Part shown: positions 32,069-41,987 of the stretch, in pieces
How positions within the stretch are numbered: the stretch's first letter is position 1
How the letters are laid out: every line of letters begins with the position of its first letter
NCBI RefSeq assembly: GCF_003263515.1
Contig: NZ_JYDE01000002.1
Coordinates: 234,585-298,584 of the forward strand
Origin: Rahnella inusitata
GTDB taxonomy: Bacteria > Pseudomonadota > Gammaproteobacteria > Enterobacterales > Enterobacteriaceae
Direction: 5' to 3'
Length of the DNA: 64,000 bases
Notes under the pieces: model-generated
Database searches by the model: none
Seen by the model: the letters and a program-made list of their open reading frames with translations, nothing else
Told to the model about the DNA's origin: nothing
Position numbers and translations under genes: made by a program

Positions 32069-32093
32069 AAGGGACGCTTATCGCGTCCCTTTT
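32069..32093 (+). terminator. Terminator after yajQ
   Basis: AAGGGACGC (32069-32077) pairs with GCGTCCCTT (32083-32091) around TTATC, followed by a short T run. It lies in the convergent gap before the Gfo/Idh gene. Confidence 0.75.
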
Positions 32094-32102
32094 CCATGTG
32101 TG

Positions 32103-33401
32103 CTATTTCTTTTGTTGCAGCCGCTTCACCAGCTCGAAGTCTTTAAAGTAAATCGGTTTATCGTGCTGCATGGAGAGATTGCCGGCGATACCGGTCAGGA
32201 TCGACATGGCGCCTGCGCGGTGATCGGCAGCGCGTTTTAACGGATCCTCTTTACGTTCGCCAAAAAGATCCTCAAGCATGGCGTTATCTCCGCCACCGTG
32301 ACCGCCTTCGCCCAGTGAGAATTCGGCTTCCCACGCTTTGGCAAACAGCGGATACACCACTATTTTCGCCTCTTCCAGACTGCCTTCGTTTTCACGTTTA
32401 CCGCCAGCATTCACGTAGGACATCTCGACGATTTTCATTTCAATGCGCCCTTTGGTGCCGTTGAATACTACGTTCAGTCCTTCCCATGGCAGATAGGCGT
32501 TGAGTGAATATGTCATCTGCACTTTGTTCTGGTATTTAACCAGCACCGACAGCGTATCTTCAATGTTGATGCCGTCGCTGAAAACGCTCTGATCGCGGAA
32601 ATAGTTATCCTCGTGCTCGGCATCAAGATACAACGCTTTGAGCTGAGCGTTATCAGCCATATGCAGGGCAAAAGGATCGTTATCAGCCTGCGGATAGCCG
32701 TGCGCACGCGGGTAAAACTCCGTCACGCCGCGCTTCTCGGCATTCTCTTTACCGTAAAATCGCAGGTCGCCTTGTGCATAAACTTTTTCCGGCGTGCTGT
32801 TAAGCCAGAAATTCATCAGATCAAAATGGTGGGTGGATTTGTGCACCAGCAGGCCGCCGGAGTTGCGCTTTTCACGGTGCCAGCGGCGGAAATAGTCAGC
32901 GCCGTGTTCGGTATTGAGCAGCCATTCAAAATGCACAGAAAGGACTTCGCCGATGGTGTCCTCCATCAGCAGTTCGCGGATTTTGCCGTGGTGCGGCGCG
33001 TAACGGTAGTTGAAAGCCACGCGAACCTGATAGCCAGTGGCATCGACCGCATCGAGAATACGCAGCGCACGGTTTTCATCAATGGTCATCGGCTTTTCAG
33101 TGATCACATCACAACCGGCATGCAGGGCGCGGACAATATAATCGTCATGCGTGCGATCCATGCTGGTGACAATCACGATGTCGGGTTTAGTCTCGCTGAG
33201 CATGTCGCCGAAGTCGCAGGCTTTCCAGGTGGGCACCGGCGCGATGTCACGCTGCGCCAGCTGCTGATTCGCATAATCCATGCGTGTCTGATTGGTGTCG
33301 CAGAAAGCCACAAACTTTGCGTTGTGGCGGTATTTGCCGGTGATCGCGTCAATGTACAAACCAGAGCGCCCGCCGGTGCCCACTAAAGCATACGTTTTCA
33401 T
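32103..33401 (-). CDS. Gfo/Idh/MocA family oxidoreductase
   Basis: A 432-residue NAD(P)-dependent dehydrogenase of the glucose-fructose oxidoreductase/inositol dehydrogenase family; the substrate is probably a sugar, inositol or sugar derivative but cannot be assigned. The Rossmann fold starts at residue 1 with ALVGTGGRSG (5-14) and CDT (34-36). The family EKP motif is at 102-104 (K103 as likely catalytic Lys), and a HxxD motif is at 191-194. It is longer than most members, with an enlarged C-terminal half ending near DFELVKRLQ. It stands alone between yajQ and yajR, where E. coli has no gene, with a CRP-type site upstream. GGGGAT serves as ribosome-binding site. Confidence 0.88.
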   Translation of the reverse strand: MKTYALVGTGGRSGLYIDAITGKYRHNAKFVAFCDTNQTRMDYANQQLAQRDIAPVPTWKACDFGDMLSETKPDIVIVTSMDRTHDDYIVRALHAGCDVITEKPMTIDENRALRILDAVDATGYQVRVAFNYRYAPHHGKIRELLMEDTIGEVLSVHFEWLLNTEHGADYFRRWHREKRNSGGLLVHKSTHHFDLMNFWLNSTPEKVYAQGDLRFYGKENAEKRGVTEFYPRAHGYPQADNDPFALHMADNAQLKALYLDAEHEDNYFRDQSVFSDGINIEDTLSVLVKYQNKVQMTYSLNAYLPWEGLNVVFNGTKGRIEMKIVEMSYVNAGGKRENEGSLEEAKIVVYPLFAKAWEAEFSLGEGGHGGGDNAMLEDLFGERKEDPLKRAADHRAGAMSILTGIAGNLSMQHDKPIYFKDFELVKRLQQKK

Positions 33402-33484
33402 GAGATCCCCAAAGGCTGAAAAGCCGTCATGGCTGACAGAATTTTTGTTAAGGAATTCCTGAGGATAATGATTGCGGGAGATTT

Positions 33485-33506
33485 TTAAGTGAGGTGTATC
33501 ACAGCG
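33485..33506. promoter_or_regulatory. Predicted CRP binding site upstream of the Gfo/Idh gene
   Basis: AGTGA-N6-TCACA (core GTGA 33489-33492, TCAC 33499-33502) matches the CRP consensus TGTGA-N6-TCACA at nine of ten conserved positions. It lies about 95 bp upstream of the start at 33401. A -10-like CATTAT on the minus strand (33470-33465) would place it near -38 to -41, roughly class II spacing. Confidence 0.65.
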
Positions 33507-33525
33507 GGAAACATCGAAATGAAAT

Positions 33526-33550
33526 GGCGTGCCATTTTTAGAGGCACGCC
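33526..33550 (-). terminator. Possible terminator after yajR (minus strand)
   Basis: GGCGTGCC (33526-33533) and GGCACGCC (33543-33550) form a perfect 8-bp stem about 30-50 bp after the yajR stop. The T tract on the minus strand is poor (ATTTCATTTC). Confidence 0.45.
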
Positions 33551-33577
33551 GGAATTAACAGTAAAAATGTGCAAAAA

Positions 33578-34942
33578 TCAGGCAGCGCTGACCAGCTGTT
33601 CCAGCGCCTTGCGGTTGGTCTGTTTTGTGTCGACTTTCACGTAAGCGCTGAATTCCTCCGGCACGACCACGGCTTCAGCCACACCCGGCTGCGCCATAAT
33701 GCGCGCCTGCAGCGCAGAATCTTTCACCGCCAGTTCAGACAGCGTGATGCGCAGGCTGCTGACGTACGGCGGTTCGGTCATGGTCGAGCTGACCACCAGC
33801 CAGACCACGGCAATCGCCGCACACACCAGGAAGACAGCGCCGGCACCGGCGTTACCGTAGACATAACCGCCTAAGCTGCCGCCAATTGCCACGCCGATAA
33901 ACTGACTGGTGGAATAAAGCCCCATCGCAGTGCCTTTATATCCGGCCGGAGATTCTTTACTGATAAGCGACGGCAGAATGGCCTCCATCACGTTAAAAGC
34001 AAGGAAGAACAGCTGGATACCCGCGATGACTGCCCACAAATGCAGCCCGGCAGACCACAGCACGATTTCAGCCAGCAGTAAAACCGCCACGCAGCCCATG
34101 AAGACCTGCTTCATATGACGTTTTTTCTCGGCGTAGATAATAACCGGGATTACCGCGACGAAGGACGTCAGCATGGTGACCAGATAGACGCGCCAGTGCT
34201 CGCTTGGAGGGAAGCCTGCGTGTTCCATCACCTGCGGTAATACCACGAAGCTCGACATCAGCAGGATATGCAGGCACAAAATGCCGAAATTCAGCTTCAG
34301 GAGTTTCGGGTTGCTCAGTACTTTGCCGAAGCTGCCTTTCACCATGCTCGATTCGCGATTAAGAATATGGGTGGCAGGGGAGGGGACAACGGCGACGGTA
34401 ATGATGATGCCGATGATAGTCAGTACGGCAATCGCCCAGAACAGCGCATGTAAACCCCACGCGTGCGTGATGATTGGGCCGAGCACCATCGCTATCGCAA
34501 AGGTCACGCCGAAGCTGATGCCGATAAAGGCCATCGCTTTGGTGCGGTTCTGCTCACGGGTGAGATCTGACAATAGCGCCATGACCGCGGCGGCAATTGC
34601 CCCGGAGCCTTGCAGAGCACGACCAATGATCACGCCCCAGATAGATTCGGTGGATGCAGCAACGATGCTGCCGATACAGAAAATGATCAAACCAAAGACG
34701 ATCAGCGGTTTGCGGCCAACGCGGTCAGACATCAATCCAAACGGGATTTGGAACACAGCCTGTGCAAGGCCATAAATACCGATTGCGATGCCGATCAGCG
34801 TTTCGCTGGCACCGGATAACGCCATACCGTAGGTGGTCAGGACGGGAAGAACCATGAACATGCCGAGCATGCGTAAAGAAAATACTGTCCCTAGTCCCCA
34901 TGTTGCCCGACTTTCCTGCGGGGTCATCTGGTTATCGTTCAC
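33578..34942 (-). CDS. yajR: YajR, MFS transporter with a C-terminal cytoplasmic domain
   Basis: A 454-residue inner-membrane transporter of the major facilitator superfamily. Twelve hydrophobic segments are followed by a ferredoxin-like cytoplasmic domain (about 385-454, the YAM domain of YajR). MFS motif A is visible as GLMSDRVGRKP and the motif B region as GRALQGSGAIAAAVMALL. The start is GTG 34942 with GAGGTAG before it, which matches the E. coli length; ATG 34927 is an alternative. The substrate is unknown. The neighbour order yajR-cyoE is as in E. coli. Confidence 0.95.
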   Translation of the reverse strand: MNDNQMTPQESRATWGLGTVFSLRMLGMFMVLPVLTTYGMALSGASETLIGIAIGIYGLAQAVFQIPFGLMSDRVGRKPLIVFGLIIFCIGSIVAASTESIWGVIIGRALQGSGAIAAAVMALLSDLTREQNRTKAMAFIGISFGVTFAIAMVLGPIITHAWGLHALFWAIAVLTIIGIIITVAVVPSPATHILNRESSMVKGSFGKVLSNPKLLKLNFGILCLHILLMSSFVVLPQVMEHAGFPPSEHWRVYLVTMLTSFVAVIPVIIYAEKKRHMKQVFMGCVAVLLLAEIVLWSAGLHLWAVIAGIQLFFLAFNVMEAILPSLISKESPAGYKGTAMGLYSTSQFIGVAIGGSLGGYVYGNAGAGAVFLVCAAIAVVWLVVSSTMTEPPYVSSLRITLSELAVKDSALQARIMAQPGVAEAVVVPEEFSAYVKVDTKQTNRKALEQLVSAA

Positions 34943-35046
34943 ATTACTACCTCAAAATAACAATCGTGCATTGTAGTGCTTTTGGCGAGTTGGGGTAAAA
35001 CGATGGATCTTTAGCAGATATTACGGGTTTTGCTTTCCGGCAGAAC

Positions 35047-35078
35047 AAAAGAAAAGGCCAGTATCGCTACTGGCCTTT
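35047..35078 (-). terminator. Terminator of the cyo operon (minus strand)
   Basis: A perfect 11-bp stem AAAGGCCAGTA (35053-35063) / TACTGGCCTTT (35068-35078) with a 4-base loop. On the minus strand it is followed by TTCTTTTG. It lies about 55 bp after the cyoE stop. Confidence 0.8.
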
Positions 35079-35130
35079 CAGTGTGCTGATTATCGGAATG
35101 AACGACAGCGCGTCAGGCTAACAGCTCGGG

Positions 35131-36018
35131 TTACCAAACGTAGGTTAGCAGCGATGTGGGTGCGGAATTAAAGTCCACAGACATCATAAAGCTCAGCGAC
35201 ATAATGGTCACGATGGAGAAGCCAAACAGCTTTCTCGCCCAGACCACGTCGTTCTCAGCTTTGTAACCTTTCAGTGCCATGCCCAGCCACCAGACACTCA
35301 CCGCACCTGCGACAATCAGGTATTTATAACCTGCATAGCCGCTCAGGGTAAGCATCAGTGTCGCAATCATAAACGCCAGAATGTAGACGGTAATATGATG
35401 CTTGGCGACGGAAATGCCTTTCACTACGGGCAGAACCGGGATGCCTGCAGCCTGATAATCTTTAAAGCGGAAGATGGCAATCGCGTACGAGTGCGGCATC
35501 TGCCACAGGCTGAAAATCAGAAGCAGGATCAGCGCACCGGTATCAAACTGGCCGGAAACGGCACAGTAACCAATCACCGGTGGCGCCGCGCCCGACAAGC
35601 TGCCGATCAGCGTGCCGTAGACCGAGTTGCGTTTCATGTACAGGCTGTAAACGCCGACATAAATCACAAAGCCCATCACCGCCAGCCACATGGCCAGCGG
35701 ATTGGCGCCGATATACAACAACGCAAAGCCCACAATACCCAGAATAGTGGCGTAAACCAGGGTTGTTTTCGGCGGAATAAGTCCTTTTACCAGGGCCCTG
35801 TTCTTCGTTCTTTCCATGATCCGGTCGATGTCGCGGTCGATGAAGTTGTTAAACACACAACCTGATGCGACGACCAGCGAAACGCCCACCAAAGTGGCGA
35901 GAAAGAGTGGGAAGTCGATGTTGCCTTTGGCAGCAAGGAGGAATCCCCCGATGACAGAAATTAAGTTGCCGAAAATAATTCCTGGTTTCGTTACTTGCAG
36001 GTATTGCTTAATCATCAC
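35131..36018 (-). CDS. cyoE: CyoE, protoheme IX farnesyltransferase (heme O synthase)
   Basis: CyoE adds farnesyl to heme B to make heme O for cytochrome bo3. It is a UbiA-family prenyltransferase of 295 residues with about nine membrane helices. The prenyl-binding motifs are [18 protein letters not shown] (about 57-74) and the second Asp-rich loop near [15 protein letters not shown]. The start is GTG 36018 followed at once by ATG 36015; either is possible. It is the last gene of cyoABCDE, 15 bp after cyoD. Confidence 0.97.
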   Translation of the reverse strand: MMIKQYLQVTKPGIIFGNLISVIGGFLLAAKGNIDFPLFLATLVGVSLVVASGCVFNNFIDRDIDRIMERTKNRALVKGLIPPKTTLVYATILGIVGFALLYIGANPLAMWLAVMGFVIYVGVYSLYMKRNSVYGTLIGSLSGAAPPVIGYCAVSGQFDTGALILLLIFSLWQMPHSYAIAIFRFKDYQAAGIPVLPVVKGISVAKHHITVYILAFMIATLMLTLSGYAGYKYLIVAGAVSVWWLGMALKGYKAENDVVWARKLFGFSIVTIMSLSFMMSVDFNSAPTSLLTYVW

Positions 36019-36033
36019 GTGCAGCTCGGCTCT

Positions 36034-36366
36034 TTAACTGACCATCATATTGAGGTTGAGGTTATACATAATCCACAATGAGCCCACAACGACGATAAAG
36101 ATAATCACAGCGGTGAACAGAAATGCCACCAGATTCCAGCGAGCTTCCGACGCAGTACTTAAGTGCAGGAAGAACACCAGATGGACAACGATCTGGATGA
36201 CCGCGGATGCAACCACGGTACCAATGATCAGTGAATGCGAAGCAGTATCGCTCATGACCATGGCGAACGGGATAACCGTCAGGATCACTGACAGGATGAA
36301 GCCAATCAGGTATGACTTCACGCTGCCGTGGCTTGCGCCGCCGTGGGAAGTGGCAGAATGACTCAT
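36034..36366 (-). CDS. cyoD: CyoD, cytochrome bo3 ubiquinol oxidase subunit IV
   Basis: The small subunit of the terminal oxidase, 110 residues, with three membrane helices and a His/Ser-rich N-terminus ([14 protein letters not shown]). The frame extends upstream within cyoC, but ATG 36366 gives the family start and overlaps the cyoC stop as ATGA. It helps assemble the CuB site in the E. coli enzyme. Confidence 0.97.
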   Translation of the reverse strand: MSHSATSHGGASHGSVKSYLIGFILSVILTVIPFAMVMSDTASHSLIIGTVVASAVIQIVVHLVFFLHLSTASEARWNLVAFLFTAVIIFIVVVGSLWIMYNLNLNMMVS

Positions 36367-36980
36367 GCTAATACCCCCATCAGGTAAACAACGGTGAATA
36401 CACAGATCCAGACAACGTCCAGGAAGTGCCAGAACAGACTCAGGCACATCAGACGGGTTTGGTTAACGGCGTTCAGACCACGGCGGCTTACCTGTACCAT
36501 CATGATGATGATCCAGATCAGACCGCAGGTTACGTGGATCCCGTGGGTGGCTACCAGCGCAAAGAACGCTGACAGGAAACCACTGCGATCCGGACCGAAA
36601 CCTTCTTTGATCAGGTGATGGAATTCGTACACTTCCATGCAGATGAAGCCCAGACCGAACAGGAAGGTCAGGAACAACCAGCCGTTGACTGCTTTCACAC
36701 TGCCCTTGCTCATACCGAGCATCGCCATGCCGTACGTAATACTACTGAACAGCAGGAAGAAGGTTTCTACCAGAACGAACGGCAGTTCAAAAATGTCTTT
36801 ACCAGTCGGGCCACCCGCGGTCCCGTGCACCAGCACCGCGTAAGTTGCGAACAAGCTCGCAAACAGTACGCAGTCACTCATCAGGTAGATCCAGAAGCCG
36901 AAGACTTTGGTCTCACCCGCGTCGTGGTGCCCATGCTCTGCATGGGCTGCGTCGTGGTTAGTCAGGGTATCAGTTGCCAT
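36363..36980 (-). CDS. cyoC: CyoC, cytochrome bo3 ubiquinol oxidase subunit III
   Basis: Subunit III, 205 residues, five membrane helices. The N-terminus is His-rich ([21 protein letters not shown]), with the conserved [21 protein letters not shown] segment. It starts at ATG 36980, 11 bp inside the end of cyoB, and overlaps cyoD by 4 bp, so the operon is tightly coupled. Confidence 0.98.
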   Translation of the reverse strand: MATDTLTNHDAAHAEHGHHDAGETKVFGFWIYLMSDCVLFASLFATYAVLVHGTAGGPTGKDIFELPFVLVETFFLLFSSITYGMAMLGMSKGSVKAVNGWLFLTFLFGLGFICMEVYEFHHLIKEGFGPDRSGFLSAFFALVATHGIHVTCGLIWIIIMMVQVSRRGLNAVNQTRLMCLSLFWHFLDVVWICVFTVVYLMGVLA

Positions 36981-38961
36981 GTTTCACACCTGCTTTACGG
37001 ATTTGTTCATGATGAAGATTTTCAATACGTTCGACTTCTTCAGCTGATACGTAGTAATCAACATCTTCGTCGAAGCTTTTCACAATCCAGGTCACTACCA
37101 GTGCGAGGAAGCTTACTGCTGCCAGCCACCAGATATCCCAGATTAATGCGAAACCACAAACCAGACTCAACATAGCGATGATGAAGCCTGCGCCGCTGTT
37201 ACGTGGCATATGAATTTTTTCATATTTTGCAGGTTGCTTGTAAGCGGTGCCTTTCTCTTTCATGTCCCAGAACTCATCGCGGTCGTGAATTTGCGGCACG
37301 ATAGCGAAGTTATAGAACGGAGGAGGAGAAGAAGTTGACCACTCCAGAGTACGTGCATCCCACGGGTCACCGGTCAGATCGCGGTTCTGGTCGCGGTCGC
37401 GGACAGACACGAAGATCATGATCAGCTGGCAGAGGATACCGATAGCAATCAGTGCTGCACCACACGCGGCGATAACCAGCAGCGGATGGAACTCAGGATC
37501 GATATTCTGGCTGACACGACGGGTCATACCCATGAAGCCCAGTACGTACAGTGGCATGAATGCAACGAAGAAGCCGATGATCCAGAACCAGAATGAACGC
37601 ACACCCCATTTCTCATTCAGCGTAAAGCCGAAGGATTTAGGGAACCAGTAAGTCAGACCAGCGAAGCAACCGAAGACCACACCACCGATGATAACGTTGT
37701 GGAAGTGAGCAATCAGGAACAGGCTGTTGTGCAACACGAAGTCAGCACCCGGAACCGCCAACAGAACGCCGGTCATACCACCCACAGAGAAGGTGACAAT
37801 GAAGCCAACGGTCCACAGCATCGCTGCGTTCAGCGTGATACGGCCCTGGTACATGGTGAACAGCCAGTTGAAGATTTTTACCCCGGTCGGGATAGAAATG
37901 ATCATCGTCATGATGCCGAAGAAGGCATTGACGTTAGCGCCTGAACCCATGGTGAAGAAGTGGTGCAGCCAAACGACGAACGACAACACGGTGATGGCGA
38001 TGGTTGCCCATACCAGCGAGGTGTAACCGAACAGACGTTTCTTAGAGAAGGTTGCGGTAACTTCAGAGAACACACCAAAGACTGGCAGAACCAAAATGTA
38101 CACTTCCGGATGGCCCCAGGCCCAAATCAGGTTGATGTACATCATCATGTTGCCGCCCATGTCATTCGTGAAGAAATGGGTGCCCAGATAACGGTCTAAA
38201 GTCAGCAGTGCAACAGTCACGGTCAGAATCGGGAAGGACACGATAATCAACACGTTGGTGCACAGTGCGGCCCAGGTAAATACCGGCATTTTCATCAGCG
38301 GCATGCCTGGTGCGCGCATCTTGAGGATGGTCGCAAAGAAGTTAACACCAGTCAGCAAGGTACCAATACCGGATATCTGTAGACTCCATATCCAATAATC
38401 GACCCCCACCCCCGGACTGTATTCCTTACCGGACAACGGCGGATAGGCCAACCAACCGGTCTGTGCGAACTCACCGACACCCAGAGAGATGTTGATAAGA
38501 ATCACAGCGGCAGCGGTGAACCAGAAGCTGACGTTGTTCAGGAACGGGAACGCAACGTCGCGTGCACCGATCTGCAAAGGAACCACCACGTTCATCAAAC
38601 CGATAACGAAAGGCATCGCCATGAAGAAGATCATGATTACGCCGTGCGCGGTAAAGATTTGGTCGTAGTGATGAGGCGGCAGGAAGCCAGGTTCACCCGC
38701 AGAGGCGAGCACCTGCTGGCTACGCATCATGATGGCATCGGCAAAGCCACGCAACAGCATGACGAAAGCCAGAATGATGTACATGATACCTAATTTTTTG
38801 TGGTCGACGGAGGTCAGCCACTCGGTCCACAGATACTTCCACTTGCCGAAATAGGTGATACCGGCAACAACTGCCAGACCGCCCAGGATTATTGCGGCAA
38901 CGGTGACCATGATAATCGGTTCATGGTACGGAACCGAATCAAGCGTTAATTTTCCGAACAT
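36970..38961 (-). CDS. cyoB: CyoB, cytochrome bo3 ubiquinol oxidase subunit I
   Basis: The catalytic heme-copper subunit reduces oxygen and pumps protons, with electrons from ubiquinol. The protein is 663 residues, the same as in E. coli, so ligand numbering carries over: H106 (low-spin heme, TAHGVIM), H284 in WGHPEVYI, H333/H334 in VWLHHFFT for CuB, and H419/H421 in IAHFHNV. Fifteen membrane helices are expected. It starts 3 bp after the cyoA stop and overlaps cyoC by 11 bp. Confidence 0.99.
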   Translation of the reverse strand: MFGKLTLDSVPYHEPIIMVTVAAIILGGLAVVAGITYFGKWKYLWTEWLTSVDHKKLGIMYIILAFVMLLRGFADAIMMRSQQVLASAGEPGFLPPHHYDQIFTAHGVIMIFFMAMPFVIGLMNVVVPLQIGARDVAFPFLNNVSFWFTAAAVILINISLGVGEFAQTGWLAYPPLSGKEYSPGVGVDYWIWSLQISGIGTLLTGVNFFATILKMRAPGMPLMKMPVFTWAALCTNVLIIVSFPILTVTVALLTLDRYLGTHFFTNDMGGNMMMYINLIWAWGHPEVYILVLPVFGVFSEVTATFSKKRLFGYTSLVWATIAITVLSFVVWLHHFFTMGSGANVNAFFGIMTMIISIPTGVKIFNWLFTMYQGRITLNAAMLWTVGFIVTFSVGGMTGVLLAVPGADFVLHNSLFLIAHFHNVIIGGVVFGCFAGLTYWFPKSFGFTLNEKWGVRSFWFWIIGFFVAFMPLYVLGFMGMTRRVSQNIDPEFHPLLVIAACGAALIAIGILCQLIMIFVSVRDRDQNRDLTGDPWDARTLEWSTSSPPPFYNFAIVPQIHDRDEFWDMKEKGTAYKQPAKYEKIHMPRNSGAGFIIAMLSLVCGFALIWDIWWLAAVSFLALVVTWIVKSFDEDVDYYVSAEEVERIENLHHEQIRKAGVKHGN

Positions 38962-38964
38962 CGT

Positions 38965-39924
38965 TTATTCCTCGGCTCCGGCTGCGTGAGACTGTCCACC
39001 CATATCCATGCCTTTCATGTCAGTGCCGGCAGGCATTGGCATGGTATGACCTTCTGGCGCTGCCTTCATGTCATGCATGGAGTATTTGCCAATGATTTCT
39101 TTGAACAGGCCTGGTTTTGCGACAGAGAAATATTCGACCGGGTTGTCGATGCTCTGTGCAGCCAGCTTGTTGAAGTCATCAGTGGTTGCCAGTTGGTTCG
39201 GTGCGCTTTTCACTTTCGCTACCCAGGTGTCGAAATCGCCACGGGTTGGGGTCGCAATTGTGTTGAACTTCATGCCAGAGAAACCACGGCCACTGAAGTT
39301 TGACGAGATGCCTTTATAGGTGCCAGCTTCATTTGCAATCAAATGCAACTGAGTCTGCATACCCGCCATCGCGTAAATCTGTCCGCCTAACTGAGGAATA
39401 AAGAACGAGTTCATCACAGAGTCTGAAGTGACTTTGAACTGAACAGGCACGTCTTTCGGGATAACCAGTTCGTTAACAGTTGCGATGCCCTGTTCCGGAT
39501 AAATAAACAACCATTTCCAGTCCAGAGACACGACTTCAACCGTCATTGGTTTTTGGTCAGATACGATTGGCTTGAACGGATCAAGCGCATGGGTGGTCTT
39601 CCAGGTAATCGTTGCCAGAATGGCAATGATAATAATTGGAACAGTCCAGACGACGGCTTCAATTTTGTTGGAGTGGGACCAGTTAGGACTGTAGGTTGCT
39701 TTTGTGTTGGAAGCACGATACTTCCACGCAAAGGCAAACGCCATGATAATAACTGGAATAACAACGATCAGCATTAAACCGATCGCCGTTAAAATCAGCG
39801 TTCTCTGTTCAAGTCCAATTGCTCCCTTGGGATCCATCAATGCCGTATTGCAACCGCTTAACATTAACGCGGAAGCAAATAAGGACAACATCCCAATACT
39901 TTTATTGTATTTCTTAAGTCTCAT
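38965..39924 (-). CDS. cyoA: CyoA, cytochrome bo3 ubiquinol oxidase subunit II (lipoprotein)
   Basis: Subunit II, 319 residues, a lipoprotein with lipobox LSGC (C25), two membrane helices (about 43-65 and 88-108) and a periplasmic cupredoxin-like domain. The CuA ligands of cytochrome c oxidases are absent, as expected for a quinol oxidase. The C-terminal tail is rich in Met and His (about 284-312, including [16 protein letters not shown]), which might bind copper (inference). It is the first gene of the operon, with an ATG start at 39924. Confidence 0.98.
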   Translation of the reverse strand: MRLKKYNKSIGMLSLFASALMLSGCNTALMDPKGAIGLEQRTLILTAIGLMLIVVIPVIIMAFAFAWKYRASNTKATYSPNWSHSNKIEAVVWTVPIIIIAILATITWKTTHALDPFKPIVSDQKPMTVEVVSLDWKWLFIYPEQGIATVNELVIPKDVPVQFKVTSDSVMNSFFIPQLGGQIYAMAGMQTQLHLIANEAGTYKGISSNFSGRGFSGMKFNTIATPTRGDFDTWVAKVKSAPNQLATTDDFNKLAAQSIDNPVEYFSVAKPGLFKEIIGKYSMHDMKAAPEGHTMPMPAGTDMKGMDMGGQSHAAGAEE

Positions 39925-40325
39925 CTAACGACCTCAATAACTAGGGCTCTATTGTCGCTTCAGGTGTGCGGGCATTTTACGGGAAGGTTGCAGGACTGTA
40001 AACACGCTTAAACAAGTGTCAAAGCGCTGTTGACACTTTATGTTAACGCAGTCACACATGTCACGGATCGTGACAATTCACAGTGGGCAACAATATGTTG
40101 CGTATAGATTTTTTTCTATAGTGATGAAAAACAAGGGGTGTCGGAATTTGTAAATATTATTCTCACCGATTATCCGGCCGGAAGGTTTAATTAATGTTAA
40201 ATTAATGTAGATTTCAGGTGAAATAAAAAGCATCAAATGAGCGCCTGAAAAATAAAAACAGAAAATATTATTTTTTTCGACGGCAAATTGTTGAGCAATA
40301 TTTATAGATGAATTGTTAAATCGAA
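39925..40325 (-). promoter_or_regulatory. cyo operon control region
   Basis: No gene lies between cyoA and the ampG terminator. On the minus strand, TTGACA (40022-40017), a 16-bp spacer and TACAGT (40000-39995) form a good promoter. Two dyads are visible: AGTGTCAA-N7-TTGACACT (40015-40037), covering the -35, and TGTCAC-N5-GTGACA (40059-40075). Farther up, two adjoining 11-mers, TTTAATTAATG (40186-40196) and TTAAATTAATG (40197-40207), differ at one base, an ArcA-like direct repeat. The cyo operon is known to be repressed by ArcA and FNR when oxygen is low; the site assignments are inference. Confidence 0.6.
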
Positions 40326-40356
40326 TCCGCCATTCATTTTCAAAACGAATGGCGGA
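40326..40356 (-). terminator. Terminator after ampG (minus strand)
   Basis: A perfect 10-bp stem TCCGCCATTC (40326-40335) / GAATGGCGGA (40347-40356) lies within 4 bp of the ampG stop. The tract after it on the minus strand is TTCGATTTAAC, only moderately T-rich. Confidence 0.7.
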
Positions 40357-40359
40357 AAA

Positions 40360-41838
40360 TCAGGCGCGTGCGCTGCGGCGCAGTGACAGGAAATCCAGCA
40401 GGCTGCCAAGGAAAATTCCCGCCAGACAGATGAATGCCCCGGTTTCGAGCAGCGTCACTGCCAGCGATTGCCATGACGCCCAGCCCAGACTGTTTATAAT
40501 CAGCGTAATCAGCCAAAGAGCGAGCAATACGCTACCGGCTACCATGCAGCGCAACGCCCAGCGATACGGCGTGGCGAAGTGGATCCGGGGCAGGAAACTG
40601 TCGGTTTTTTGCGTGTACGCCAGTGTGTCGCGACAGACCGCCAGCAACAACAGACCAGGAACGGCGGCCACGATAGAGAACAAATAAAACCACGGCCACC
40701 CGTAGGCTTCGACAAACCAGCCCGCAATCGGCCCGACGTAAACGCGGCCCACGGCGGAAAGGGCAGACAGCAGCGCGAACTGTGTGGCGGAGAATGACCG
40801 GTTGCAGAGCGTCATCAGCAGGGCAACAAACGCTGCCGTGCCCATACCGCCGCACAGGTTTTCAAAGAAGATCGCCGCGCCCATGGAATACAGATGTTTG
40901 TCAGTCACCGCAAGGATCCAGTAACCGGCGTTGGAGACGGCCTGCAAAATCCCAAACAGCATCAGCGCGCGGAACAGACTCAGACGTTGCATCAACATTC
41001 CGCCGAACAGCGCTCCGACGATCGTCGCCAGCAGTCCTAATGATTTGTTCACCAGACCGACTTCTCCGGCGTCAAAACCAACCCCACGAATTAAAAAAGT
41101 GGTGCTCAGGCTACCGGCAAAGGCATCGCCCATTTTGTACATCACGATCAGCAGTAAAATCAGCCACGCGTTGTTGCGGCCAAAGAAGTCTTTCAAGGGA
41201 GCGACCACCGCCATTTCGATGGTGCGCGGCGCGGGTTGTGAATTTTCCGGCTCCGGCGCCATCAGCGTCGCCAGCACGCCGCACAGCATCAGGGCAGCCA
41301 TCAGCCAGTACATGTGCTGCCAGCCGAGATAGCGGTCAGCCAGCCAGAGTGCCAGCCCGCCGGAAACCAGCATCGCCAGCCGGTAACCCAGCACCGAAAC
41401 CGCTGCGCCGTTGCCGCGCTCTTCGGCGGGGAGTAAATCCGTTTTATAGGCGTCGAAGACAATATCCTGCGACGCCGAAGCAAAGGCTATCAGCACCGCC
41501 AGCGCCGCCAGCCAGAACAGGTCCTTTGAAGGATCCATAAAGCCCATGCCGAAAATCGCCACGACCAGCAGCAGTTGCGTCAGCACCAGCCAGCCGCGCC
41601 TGCGCCCGAGAAAAGAGGGCGTGTAGCGGTCCATCATCGGCGACCACAGGAACTTAAAGACGTAAGCCTGACCGACCAGCGAGAAGATACCGATGGTTTT
41701 CAGATCGACATTCTCGACCGTCATCCACGCCTGTAACGTGCCAGAGGTCAGCGCCAGCGGTAACCCGGACGCAAAACCCAGCAGCAGTAAAATGACCGTA
41801 TTACGCTGTGTGAAAATCTTAAAGTACTGACTGATCAT
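40360..41838 (-). CDS. ampG: AmpG, muropeptide permease
   Basis: AmpG imports GlcNAc-anhydroMurNAc and its peptides for cell-wall recycling; the imported muropeptides also signal AmpR/AmpC beta-lactamase induction where present. It is an MFS-type protein of 492 residues with 14 expected membrane segments. The start at ATG 41838 (MISQYFKIFTQRNTVILLLLG) matches the family; the frame continues 33 codons upstream without conservation. DRYTPSFLGRRRGW and SASQDIVFDAYKTDLLPAEERG are conserved loops. It lies beside yajG as in E. coli. Confidence 0.97.
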   Translation of the reverse strand: MISQYFKIFTQRNTVILLLLGFASGLPLALTSGTLQAWMTVENVDLKTIGIFSLVGQAYVFKFLWSPMMDRYTPSFLGRRRGWLVLTQLLLVVAIFGMGFMDPSKDLFWLAALAVLIAFASASQDIVFDAYKTDLLPAEERGNGAAVSVLGYRLAMLVSGGLALWLADRYLGWQHMYWLMAALMLCGVLATLMAPEPENSQPAPRTIEMAVVAPLKDFFGRNNAWLILLLIVMYKMGDAFAGSLSTTFLIRGVGFDAGEVGLVNKSLGLLATIVGALFGGMLMQRLSLFRALMLFGILQAVSNAGYWILAVTDKHLYSMGAAIFFENLCGGMGTAAFVALLMTLCNRSFSATQFALLSALSAVGRVYVGPIAGWFVEAYGWPWFYLFSIVAAVPGLLLLAVCRDTLAYTQKTDSFLPRIHFATPYRWALRCMVAGSVLLALWLITLIINSLGWASWQSLAVTLLETGAFICLAGIFLGSLLDFLSLRRSARA

Positions 41839-41987
41839 GAAAAGTATGTTCCTGCGGACAGGTGAAAGAGTGGCGCATGGGCATAATAAAGGAAGGGATG
41901 CTTCGCGGGGAATAAATTCACTGGCTTTCATTAGCATTCTGCCCGGACAGGCCGGGCAGAAAGTATCAGGCTGACAACAACGGAATC

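Noticed and set aside
33463..33480. Fur-box-like GATAATGATT before the Gfo/Idh gene
   Set aside because: Only one half of the 19-bp dyad is present; the other half has almost no match.
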